64,000 bases of DNA from Symbiodinium natans (lineage: Eukaryota; Sar; Dinophyceae; Suessiales; Symbiodiniaceae), in contig CAJNDS010002069.1 in the NCBI GenBank assembly GCA_905221605.1, positions 580,529 to 644,528 of the forward strand, given 5' to 3'. Both the position numbers and the translations under genes were made by a program. The notes below the pieces were generated by a model, which was given only the letters and a program-made list of their open reading frames with translations, made no database searches and was not told where the DNA came from. Shown here piece after piece: positions 1-10,247 of the stretch (positions are counted from its first letter, which is position 1; every line of letters starts with the position of its first letter).

Positions 1-1585
1 GTTTTGCTCGTGCAGGTACACGAGCTGCTGCCGGATTGCGAGACCCCTGCGTGTGCGTCGGCGCAACAAGGCAGGAAAGATTCTTCTGAGGTGTTTGCAG
101 AATTGGACCACGAAAGAACACGAGCAGGCTGGCAATGGATGCTTCAAAGGTTGTGAAGATGCTCGGCATGCAATTTGTTGTTGTAGGGGTGGCGTCATGA
201 CCAATGGCTGCTGGCAGGAATGTTGGGATGTTGCCATGGTATGGACATTGGGTAGGTCAACCTTCCTTGACTTGCCATCGTGAATTTGCACAGCAGGCTG
301 TGTTTCGATTGTTTTTTGCGACTCAGCTGACTGCCAAAAGTGGGTTCGGCTTCATGTTTCCTTCTTGGTGGGCCTTGGCGGTGCGTGACTGGTGTCTCTG
401 CAGTTGGGCTAGTTCGCACATGGCGCTTGCTTGCGATGCTGCATGCTGAGGAACGCTGGTGGGCTGACTTCCTTCGGCTATTTCGCTTGTCGCATGGCTG
501 CGTGCACTGTGTGGGGCGAAAGGATCTGCCTGAAGCTGAGACCGGATCTGTCATGGAAGCATTGACGGAGCATGGCAGCCCATATGGTGGGATCATTGTA
601 ACGCAGCCAAGCAGACATTGAGGATTTCACTTGCGGATGGCCTGTTCAAGCAGCACCGGGTCCATAGCCCCAGTCGAAACATGTGACCAAGGCCGAGCAC
701 TGCAGCCAACAAGGGAAGACAGCGTCTGTGGGAGCTGAGGTGTCACAGAATCGGGAAGTGTGCCGAGCAGGACAGGCGGCAGCTGCCTTTGTGGTCCTTG
801 TGGCTGCTGCTGTGCGGCTCGGAAGCCGAACAGAAACTGCCCTGCTCCTGCACCCTTTGTCTCTACCCCCTCTGCTTGGGTGAGTGTGAGTCCGGCTGAT
901 CTTGCTTTGCCTGACGCGTGTCGTGCATGCTTCCATTTTGGCCAGCGGCTAGACACAAGACCGGGCTTGCCATGCATACTTCATCGTGTCGTTGCTCCAC
1001 AGTGAGCCTGCTTCAGTTGTCGATGTAGCGTCGCCGTATATAAGTGGTCTTTGAGAAGCAAGGCTTGGGGTTGCATTTGCAGGTGTTTCCTGTAGCTGGA
1101 CGGAGCCGCGCCAGTCGTAGCAGCGCCCCTGAAGTTCTGCTGCAGGTCTTCAACGGCCGCAATTCCGTTGGCAGTCCATTCCGGAGAGGCAGCGGCAGTG
1201 TTTGCTGAGATGATGGCATGCGATCACTCCTCTCTTGAATGGTGGCAACTTCTCGGCATCACGGAGACTTGACCTGCCAGCACCTTTGCAGACATTGCTA
1301 CCATCGTCTATTAAACCCAGTATATGAACAAAAGGCTGAAACATCGCACAAAGGGGCGCGTGGATGAGTTGCAAGTAGCTCTTTGGATACTAGCCCACAG
1401 GCCCCTGTAGTTGACCCACGCAGTTCGGTGAGCCAGGGGTGCTCAGGACCAACAGATGAAGTACGTCGTTGCACAGATGGAGCCCATCCCGTTCCTCCGG
1501 TCGAGCTTGGATGTCCCAATGGACCTCGGTGAGGTCTTCAACTGGTCGGCCGCCAGCTTGGACATCGGTGCGGGAGGAGCCTTGA
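1..1585. other. No recognisable gene
   Basis: Several short frames are open on both strands here, but none shows a motif I know and none is clearly favoured over its antisense partner. I see no simple repeat or hairpin of note. Confidence 0.4.
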
Positions 1586-1637
1586 GGGTTTAGGGCTTAC
1601 TTAGGGCTTAGGGTTTAGGGTTTGGGGTTTGGGGGTT
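1586..1637 (+). repeat. Degenerate TTTAGGG array
   Basis: Telomere-type heptamers with variants (TTAGGGC, TTTGGGG). This is the first of many interior arrays in the window. Confidence 0.85.
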
Positions 1638-2020
1638 AAGTGGGGTGAAGTAATCAGGAGTTGGCTTAGCCCCACTTGACCGTGAGGTTCTGCACCAAGG
1701 GGAGAGTTTGCTACACACGGTTGCCCAAATCAAGTCTGAGAAGGACAACAACAGGAAGAACAAGAACACAGCAGAAGCAAAAGAGCGCCGACAAGGGGCT
1801 GGGGCATAAGGCAAAGTGCGTGACATGCAAACTGAAAAATCTTCCTTCCCACCGACAACAGCTCAGCCCAACTGTGGACTGAGGCTACGTACACGTTTTT
1901 GCCCGCGCCGCCTTGGCATCACAGGGGATGGTGGGGCAACACCTCCTCTCCTTCTCCCATAGCCAGCGGACGAAGGAACATTGAAAGAAAGAAGGACACT
2001 CTCCCCCACCGCCCTTAACC

Positions 2021-3226
2021 CCCTCAAGCATCCTGAAAGCAGCAAAGATTCCGTCGCTGGCAGCAGGCTTTGGTGACACGCTCTACCTGCTTGCTCGGCA
2101 GCTGCGGGTGCTGGCTGTCGATGCTCGCCCGGTAACTTCCGAGCCCTGGATGGCGAGCCACGCATGGAAGGCATGCCGGCGAATTCCAGCTCGTTGCGCC
2201 TGCCACCGATTCAAGAGACACAGCTCTTTGGCAGGGTGTTTCAATTCAGTCCTGGTGGTATGTTCGGCCGCAAGACGCCCTGCCAGGCTGCCCGAAAAGA
2301 CGGCCACCTCGAGGTGCTGCCACGAGCGGTCGCCGCCAATGGTGGCACAACAGTCCCTCTCTTCCTTGATAGGCAATGGAAGGGAACAATCATCAAGTCA
2401 CAGTATTGCCGAATTCTGAGCTCAGATGTGCGCGTGCCACCAGGCATGGCCAGGGACTCATGAGCGCCCTCAACACGACGCTGGTTCCAGGCTCGGAGAC
2501 TGGACGCCATGACAATCTTGGTACAAATGGTTGCTGGGAAGGTGCCAATCTCCACAAGCTTGAGCAGATCCAGGTTCGGACCAGCTCTTGTGATGAGCTC
2601 CATCGACACTGGGCACCCAGTCGTCCTGCACCCTGGCAAACATGGCCAAGAGCAGCCAAGTCCTGCTGGCTTCAAATCGTCCCAGTCGTCGCAACACATC
2701 CTAAGGTGCTGTACATGAAGGCGCGTTGGGCTTGGGCTTTGCCATGTGAGTGAACTTCGTCAAAAAGTTGGCTCTTCTGTCAATGTCCTTGCAGCACTTC
2801 ATGTTCGGCACCTTCGCCTCGGCCGCCTGCCCCCCCTGTACCCTCACCCCATAGCAATGCAACGAAGTATGTTGGTAGTGCTACAGCAGTTCGTGTCATG
2901 TGCACTCGTTGTTCACCACGCACAGCTTTGTGGCTCGGACGGCCCCTCAAGAGCCTTGCGTCTGAACACCCACAAGCCCTTCATACACAGGCAATGGTTC
3001 TTTCTTCGGCCCAAAACAATCGACCTCCTTGATGCTCCTTCGAGCCTTGCACCCTAGCCCCATACATTGGGGAGACAAGGCCGAACTTTCCCAAAACCTT
3101 CTCTGTGCTACAGAATTTCAGGTGGACGTGGAAGGTCTTGATGTGGAATGTGTTCGAAAGCTCTCCAGCGATGCTGGGCCGAAGTTCGAAGTTTTCATGT
3201 CAGCCGCGCAGTGAATCCTGTGACTT
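2021..3226 (+). CDS. Candidate multi-exon gene, unidentified
   Basis: Three stretches have protein-like composition and plausible splice signals on the + strand. At 2027-2131 the frame reads LKAAKIPSLAAGFGDTLYLL and is followed by GTAACT. At about 2144-2235 another frame reads DGEPRMEGMPANSSSLRLPP. At about 2751-2840 a frame reads NFVKKLALLSMSLQHFMFG, a hydrophobic segment. A further frame ends at 3214 (FQVDVEGLDVECVRKLSSDA). The first two blocks are only about 12 bases apart in different frames, so there is either a frameshift or one of them is not coding. No family was recognised. The antisense frame at 2241-2699 is the main alternative. Confidence 0.3.
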
Positions 3227-3693
3227 GTGCTTGCTGGCGTGTCGGCACAACTCACCCTCAGGACATAGCAGGCTCTCTCGGAGCAATTTCCAAGCCCAAG
3301 TTTTTTTCCATCGAGCTCCCCGATCACCCTGGCAAAGTGCTGGAGCTTGTCGACGTTTTGGGTGTAGATGGCTCAGTCCGCAGCGACAGTGATTTTTTTG
3401 CCCCTCGCTGTGAAAAACTGGCTGTCGTTGAGCTGAGGCTATGGGATACACAGCCTTCAAGATTTGTCGGCAACGATTGTCCTCTCCCAAGAACTCCCAA
3501 GGCGGCTCGGCGCAACAGAAAACTCACCAAGTTTTCTTTTGCAGGTTTAACCTTCGACTGGTGCGTGGCCCACGGTATGCGGCGTCTGGCCCATTCGGGG
3601 ATGATGCTGTGGACTTCGCGCGTGGACCAAGATGGCGCAAAGCCTCTGCCACTCGCTGGCACAGCTCCCGTGGAAAGCAGCCCTTTAGCTTGA
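3148..3693 (+). CDS. Open frame of 181 codons, possible exon(s)
   Basis: The strongest part is at about 3290-3470, where the frame reads KPKFFSIELPDHPGKVLELV and continues through a mixed acidic and hydrophobic stretch. The ends look like read-through into non-coding sequence. An antisense frame of 144 codons covers 3524-3958 and is an equal competitor for the right-hand end. No function is assigned. Confidence 0.25.
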   Translation: MCSKALQRCWAEVRSFHVSRAVNPVTCACWRVGTTHPQDIAGSLGAISKPKFFSIELPDHPGKVLELVDVLGVDGSVRSDSDFFAPRCEKLAVVELRLWDTQPSRFVGNDCPLPRTPKAARRNRKLTKFSFAGLTFDWCVAHGMRRLAHSGMMLWTSRVDQDGAKPLPLAGTAPVESSPLA

Positions 3694-4538
3694 GATGAAC
3701 TGCCTGTAGGAGATCACATTCGACCTCCTCCACCTTGTCAAATGGGAAAGGCGGAGGCATCTCGAGTGGTGAGAGCCTGGGTCTTCTTGCGGCTTGTGCG
3801 GTTTGGGTGGCACTGCTGGCGTGCCAATCTGGCCACACTAGCTTCCAAGGTTCGATCTTCATGCTGCGGATTGCGGTCATGTTGCGGGCAAGTGCTTCCA
3901 CAGCGACGCAGTAGCAAAAGAAGTGCGCAGTGCTGTCGCTGTCAGCTGCTTCTGACATGCCACAGTCTTTTTTGCATCCTCTGGCAGCCTTTCACAGCGC
4001 TACTGGTTCCACCACCATTGCAGAAGGAGGAGCTCTACCGATGGGACGAAACTGACCCAGGAGCTGGTTGCCCCATACTGCCCGATGCCCGGAAGCACTT
4101 CTTGGTCCAGGTCACGATCTGTGTTTCTTCTTCTTTCCCAGCCTTTCCGGCATGCCAACTCCCGAACAAGCGTGCAAAGCTTACTTAAAGAAAGGCTCCT
4201 GGCACCCTGAACATAGACGCGCCGCAGGGCAGAAGCCCGGGTAGTACACAAAGCTATCATCCCTTACGCTTTGGCCTTTCTGTTCTTGACTTCGATGATG
4301 ACCCTGATGTCATGTCTGTTTAGCCTCTATTCCTAGATATTCATATCGCGAGCGGTCCCCAACATGAGGGACCCTCAGGTTGCCCCAAATTTCGAGACTT
4401 GTAGCTTCAAGCAGTTTTGCAGGGTGAGCTCCCATGGCTGCCTCCCTTCCCTGCCCACCATGCCAACTGCCCTGTTGAAACTGTCCTTCTGAAGCAGAGG
4501 AGAGCGAGCTTACTGGACTTCTGTGGCGGTGATAGTGC

Positions 4539-4760
4539 ATGACCTGGCATTTCATGGTAGCTTTGGAGCTTCTCAGGTGGCGCACGTATGGGTTCACACC
4601 AGCAGACCTCTTCATCACCTACAAGGCCGGCGTCTGTCAAGTAACTTTGGAGAAGTTCTCGGCAGTAGACGTGCAGGAGAAACCTTTCGGCTGGCTGCGC
4701 GCATCCTTGCTGTACATTCTGAGCCTGTTGGGAGCTCTGTGGCTGTTTGGGGCCAATTAG
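4539..4760 (+). CDS. Possible exon of a membrane protein
   Basis: The frame reads ALELLRWRTYGFTPADLFIT and ends with a hydrophobic helix, ASLLYILSLLGALWLFG. A 166-codon antisense frame (4407-4907) is equally open, so the strand is not settled. No family was recognised. Confidence 0.2.
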   Translation: MTWHFMVALELLRWRTYGFTPADLFITYKAGVCQVTLEKFSAVDVQEKPFGWLRASLLYILSLLGALWLFGAN

Positions 4761-5159
4761 CTTTGCGTTTGATCCTTGTTCCACCTTATGGTTTCTTAGG
4801 CCCTCGCATTTTCTCAAGACCTTTGACTGGAACGGAATCCGACGGGTATGGTATGGCTCGGCACTTACAGTGTCTCTTTGTTCTGTGAAGAGTGGAGCGC
4901 AATCCAAGCTTCAAGCGGGCTCATGAGAGTCGCAAGGACCAAAATCAGAGGAGGATGCGGTGCGGAGGTTTGGCGTGACTTCTATGGTTGTCATCAACTA
5001 CATGATCTATCGTGCCCCGAACTGGATTAGATTTTTTGTTCATGCAGTGCCCAAAGGCTCAAGTTTCATTTGATGAACGAAGCAGGCTTGTGGGTTTTTC
5101 CTCAACCTGGGCTTCAATCACTTCCCCACGCTTGGTGTCGGGTTGTAAGATTTTTCAGT

Positions 5160-5385
5160 CAACCATACAGAAAAATGTTAACTTTTCTATATTCCTGTAT
5201 ACAATAATACTACAATCACATAACATGATAACTATACAATAATGTTATAATCATAAAAACCATGATAACATTGCTTTGTGCAATTAAGCATTTACATGTG
5301 TTAATACTATAAGATTCTAATATTGGAATATGATTGTTATATTGTAGTAGTATATCATAATACTGTAATCAATATTGCACTAGTT
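5160..5385. repeat. AT-rich island
   Basis: About 225 bases of ATAAT/ATGATA-rich sequence stand out against GC-richer surroundings. No gene or clear unit repeat is seen. Confidence 0.6.
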
Positions 5386-5390
5386 TGCAC

Positions 5391-5628
5391 CTCGCCTCCT
5401 TGCCTGGTCTCCCCGAAGCCCGCCCCAAAAGTCCCCCCAGAGAAGCGCACAGAGAGTCCGCGTGCCCCTGGAGCGCCCACTTCTAAAGAAGCCCGAGTCT
5501 CGAGTATCCTGGAGTGCCACAGAAAATCCCTGCAGAGCCGAAGATCCATGAAGTGCCCACCCCCAGAGGAGCCCCCAGAGAAGCCCGCAAAAGTCCCGCG
5601 ACAGAAGCCTGCACCGGAGTATCCGTAA
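5391..5628 (+). repeat. Imperfect Pro/Glu/Lys-coding repeat
   Basis: Degenerate units of about 15-18 bases (variants of CCAGAGAAGCCC) give a + frame rich in PPEK, PEEPPEK and PAKVPRQK. The composition resembles a PEVK-like disordered segment. I cannot tell an exon from a decayed minisatellite. Confidence 0.4.
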
Positions 5629-5639
5629 TTGCCTGTCTT

Positions 5640-6490
5640 CAAACGGCAAGATGGCTTTGTTGCATCAGGCAGCTGTAGGGGTTCGTCGAAGTAAATTCTT
5701 AGAGTGTTTTCATTGTTTTCCTACCGTAAATCCTGCAGTGCTGTGGCCAGGTGGCACACCAACTCTGCTGCAATGCGCTTTCTTAGGTCGGAGCAACATC
5801 ATCATGACGGTGACTTGGCTTGAATCCGCACAAGAACCTCAGCCTCCAGAGAAAGAAGCTTCATTCTCTCCGCCGCCTTAGTTGCCATGAGCTTTCTTTG
5901 CGTTGCGGTTCTTGGCAGAGACACTTGTGGGAAGCTGACCGGTCACCTCTAGCATTGGCATTGCCATCGCCCTTGTCATTTTAATGCTATTCCTTCTGCA
6001 AGTTTTAAAGATGTCGGTGATGAGTGATGATGGACATGCCTAAATGGTTCTTCGCAGCATGAGCATGGTCACCAGCACCACCTACTCGATTCTTCAGGAA
6101 ACTAGCACGGCATAGCACCACAGGAGTGGGTAAGCACCGAGAGCTACAATTTCCTGCCATCCGTTGCTACTTCGCGTGCCCTGCAACCTCGTAGATGACA
6201 GCGCGGCTCAGGTTGTGTTCTTGGGGCTGTTCATTGTGCTGTCACTGATGCTTGGCGCGCAAGGCAGAACGTCCTCCCTTGTTGTCTTTGGAACTGCCGA
6301 CTCTGGTCCCCCAAGCCCCCAAAGACCCCCTACATGGGCCCTACATGCTTGGGCTGCATGCGACTGTGAGCATCGAAGTGCCACAGCCAAGGGCAGACTT
6401 TCACTCCAAGAGCCAGAGCCAGCGGGAGCAGCTGGAGTGGGGTGTAGATCTCCAAAGAGCCAGCCTCAGAGCCTCAGAGGGCGCCTTCTG
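5640..6490. other. No recognisable gene
   Basis: Only short frames are open and no motif is recognised. Frames that run from here into the octamer array are artefacts of the array having no stop codons. Confidence 0.4.
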
Positions 6491-6979
6491 GGTTGGTTTT
6501 TGGGTTTTTGGGTTTTTGGGTTTTTGGGTTTTTGGGTTTTTGGGTTTTTGGGTTTTTGGGTTTTTGGTTTTTGGGTTTTTGGGTTTTTGGGTTTTTGGGT
6601 TTTTGGGTTTTTGGGTTTTTGGGTTTTTGGGTTTTTGGGTTTTTGGGTTTTTGGGTTTTTGGGTTTTTGGGTTTTTGGGTTTTTGGGTTTTTGGGTTTTT
6701 GGGTTTTTGGGTTTTTGGTTTTTGGGTTTTTGGGTTTTGTTGGGTTTTTGGGTTTTTGGTTTTTGGGTTTTTGGATTTTTGGGTTTTTGGGTTTTTGGGT
6801 TTTTGGGTTTTTGGGTTTTTGGGTTTTTGGATTTTGGTTTTTGGGTTTTTGGGTTTTTGGGTTTTTGGGTTTTTGGGTTTTTGGGTTTTTGGGTTTTTGG
6901 GTTTTTGGGTTTTTGGGTTTTTGGGTTTTTGGGTTTTTGGGTTTTTGGGTTTTTGGGTTTTTGGGTTTTTGGGTTTTTG
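6491..6979 (+). repeat. GGGTTTTT octamer array (~490 bp)
   Basis: About sixty copies of an 8-base unit GGGTTTTT, with a few contracted or point-variant units (GGTTTTTGG, GGATTTTTGG, GGGTTTTG). The unit differs from the TTTAGGG heptamer found elsewhere. Because it has no stop in several frames on either strand, it creates long artefactual frames (FGFLGFWV on +, KPKNPKTQ on -). The G-runs on one strand could form G-quadruplexes. Confidence 0.95.
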
Positions 6980-7158
6980 CTTCATGGGCGGCGTGTTGTG
7001 GGAGCTGAGGCTACGAGGGCTATGTCAAGGACCAGCTTGCCCTGGGGGAGAATGCCACCTTCCTATCATACTCCCAGGAGGCAGGCCCCTTTGGTAAGAA
7101 TTCTCAAGTTGCCGATGGGGAGTGATCAGCGGTTGAGTAATGTGCAAGAGCGCAGGTC

Positions 7159-9763
7159 ATGACTCGAGCCTTCTCTGCTGTTGAGATGCAAAGCGCTGGC
7201 CTAGCTGCGTGGAAGGCTATCATCAAGATGCGGCTTGGCAGGAGAGTCAACAAGCTTGTAACCTGCGGCAGCTGATGAGATTGCAGAGTTTGGTAAGGCT
7301 TTTCCTTTGTACATCGTCCACAGCTCAGAGTGCAGACTTTGAGCCGCGACACATGCGGCTTCTGCATAATGAGTTCCGAACGTTGCCATGTCATTGCACG
7401 AAGTTTTCATATTTACAAACCTGAGGATGGCTTACAGCTTTTTCGCGATGCGGCATTGGAATTTTCTGCGAACGTCACAGCAACTCAGCACAACTTGTAG
7501 CAGAGCGACCTGTGGCTGATGACATCTGATGATGGCTGCTTCCGAATTCCGCTGAGGTACTATCTGTACTTCGCCTTCGCCTCTCTCTTACAACCAACAT
7601 GCCGGCTGAGCGGGTGTGTTTGCGGGTGGTGGGTGGTCTTCCTGAGCCACAGATTGCCACAAGAGAGTTTGGCCATGACAAGCTGGAGTGATTCAGGCTG
7701 CCATCATCACCTTTCCCTTCCTGATAACTTTTGTGCCGACTCTCGGACCAGCATTTTTTGCGAAGTGGCAACACATGTCCCGTGTTGATGCAGAGGTATG
7801 TCGTGCCTGCTTGTCAGGACAGCAGACTTGCTGGACTGGACCCTGTCTGCCGCTTGACCAGCCCTAGCATGACTTGTCGTCGACAGTCGGTAGAATTTTT
7901 TCAGCGCGAGCTCAGTTTCATGCTGGCTCAGGAAAAGATCTTCCAGAACCACCTCGAAGAGGCTACATGGTTAACCGGAGGTCTATAGAAGAGATGTGAG
8001 CACTGTGAGTACTTTCAGCCGGCTTGGGTGACTAGTTACCAGTTGATGCTGGCAGGGCATTGTCCCCATTTTCCCCTTTACCGCCCCCAAGAGCAACTGG
8101 CCCGCCAGCGCCGCCGCCCGCAGGCGCGGAAGTACTTCCATGCTGATGAAATAGTTTGCGTCTGAGCGCATCTTTGTTGCGCAGCGGGTTGTTTTAATGG
8201 AATGCGAGGCGAGGGATCGGAGATGGGCATGGGAATCACTCAAGGGACTTTGCAAGAAATGGCCATGACCCCGAGGTCGCATCGTGCATGCTGAACGATC
8301 CCCTTGAGACCTTTGAAGTGGCTCGCAAGGGCCCCACAGAATGCCGCAGATCACGGGATCCTAAGGTCTAGAGGGCATATGTGCTCGAAGAACGCATTCA
8401 CTAAGTTCTGGAGGTCCTGTGATCGAGGCAGTGTGCCCCGTTCTTCAGCAACGTGTGCCGCTGCTCGGATAGCATTGGCCGGCCGTTGCTTGCCGCTTGA
8501 TGGCGAGCTCACATCTGGCGCATCTGCTCGTCTGCCTTCCCGCTTAATTTGTACTGATCTAAAGCCTAGAGCAATCCTAAAGCCTTTGTGACGCGACATG
8601 GGTTGAGGTACGTGATGCCAGGCGTTGTCAGGGTGAAGGTGCTCGGCCAGCCTGTGTCCGTTACCATCAAGAGTTGGTTGCCGTGGCTGGCGTGTCTCAG
8701 TTGCAACAAGACAGCCGCTACTTTGACTTGGCTTGGGCCGGTGATGCTTTAGCCCTTTGCAGGGACATGGTGCCGGAAGGTACGAACTTGCCTTCGCCCC
8801 AGCTTCTGCCTTTGGCAGCAAGGTCTACCACATCTGAGATTGCCCGTTCTCAGGAAGCCGATCCATCGAGTCTGTGACCAGTCTATGAATCTTGTGGACA
8901 GCTGCCTGCTCAGCGCAGCCGCACATGGACGCCCCCCCCCCCCCCCCCCCAATGCACCCCTCAAAGCAAGTAAGGCAATGTAACAGCAGATCTGGTCGCG
9001 GACTCAACCCTGTTGGTCTACGTCGGCATTCAGTTCCAGTTCACTGCAGCCGTAGCCCTGTTAAATCGTGACATCTTTGTTCAATTTGGCGAAGCGATAC
9101 GCTTAGAACTAGTCGGGACTGGGCTGCGGGTGCAAGAAGTTCTTAAAGACGATACCATGGGAGTCTTCCGTTATAGGGTTATATGAAGTCCCTCTGAAAA
9201 GGGCTAGGCTCAACACGACCACCCCCAAGAATCTCAACCCCCCGGAGTCCTAGAACCTGCCATGCTCTTGGGCCAGGCGGCAACGGCATCAGATGCTGCT
9301 TGGCCTTGTTGGGACTGGCTTTCTTTGCACAGGGACAAGCTGTCATCGTTGGCAAGAGCTTGGGTTCCGAGGTCTGCAAAAGCCTCGCGACCTTTCTCTA
9401 CAAGAACGTGCCGCCGGAGGCCCCGCAAGTTGCTACCTGCAGCAGTGCTAAAGAGCCAGATGTTTTGAAGATGGTTCTTGCGGCTGTAGGCAAGTACGGC
9501 ACTGACCGAGCTCAGAGAGGCTCTGCGGCAAAACCAGCAGGAGCGAGTGGTTTAGTGGAAGCCTGGGCGTTCCAATCTCAACATCGGTAGCTCCATCTCG
9601 TAGAAACTGCAAAGCCACACAACGAAATCTCACACAGCGAACGTAGGATCTCGTTCAACAAGGGTCGCAACCGAAAACGCAGAGCCCGCAAGGACAAGGA
9701 GTCCACAGAACAGGCCGTGTACCAGCTGCACTTTGTGGACAAGGCTCATGTGGCGGGTTTCTG
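7159..9763 (+). CDS. Candidate multi-exon gene, unidentified
   Basis: Several + strand segments look like exons of one gene. They are 7159-7260 (AAWKAIIKMRLGRRVNKLV); about 7697-7795, a hydrophobic segment (FPFLITFVPTLGPAFFAKW) ending before a consensus GTATGT donor; about 7880-7970 (FFQRELSFMLAQEKIFQN); about 8605-8680 (GVVRVKVLGQPVSVTIK); about 8680-8800 (LQQDSRYFDLAWAGDALAL); and 9340-9490 (VIVGKSLGSEVCKSLATFLY). A last exon at about 9603-9763 is basic (NKGRNRKRRARKDKES) and ends VDKAHVAGF before TGA. The end is followed within 3 bases by a short repeat element. The protein probably has at least one membrane segment. The family is not recognised, and these could be two genes. Confidence 0.4.
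8932..8951 (+). repeat. Poly-C tract
   Basis: About 20 consecutive C residues, one of several long C/G homopolymers in the window. Confidence 0.9.
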
Positions 9764-9765
9764 AA

Positions 9766-9843
9766 ATTAGGGGCACCTTAATGTAAGGGAATCCTACTAT
9801 TTGGGGTCTATATCAGGGGTCCCTTATTCTCGTAAACCCCCAT
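9766..9843 (+). repeat. Short repeat, family A copy 1
   Basis: Shares with three other copies (48330-48429 on -, 49266-49356, 55956-56044) the pattern ATTAGGGGGCACCT, ATCCTACTATTTGGGG, GGGGTCCCTTATTCTCGTAA, AACCCCCAT. The ends are G-rich and C-rich and roughly inverted. It lies 3 bases after the putative stop codon of the preceding gene. Confidence 0.7.
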
Positions 9844-10247
9844 GTTGGCCAGTTTGGCATATCAGCGCGCTATAGAGACGTGGCCGAAGCTTTGTCCTGG
9901 CATCTGCGTGCAGAATCCGCAAGTAAGTAAGTGCCAGAGCAGCCAATGGTATCTCTATGCCCATGGAAAGCGCAAAGGAATGTGGGCTCTCGGCATGCGA
10001 CTGGAGGCGACAAGGTCTCAGGCGTACCCCGGCCCTCTGAGTAGGGCGCGGGGGTGGGCCAGCCAACCTGGGCCGGCATGGGGACATCAGCAGCTCAAGT
10101 CGGAGCGGAAGCAAAAATCTCCACAGCGACACTAAAGTGGCCCATAGCGAGTACTGGTAACTGGTAACATGTGGCGGTCTTCTCAAGCTCACCGGTCGGC
10201 CGGTAGGGCTTCTTGATTTCTGGTTGGTGTCTTGGGAGAAACGGGAC

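Noticed and set aside
6164-7162. 332- and 281-codon + frames and a 194-codon - frame of FGFLGFWV / KPKNPKTQ repeats
   Set aside because: They exist only because the GGGTTTTT octamer array has no stop codon in several frames; the flanking parts show no protein motif.
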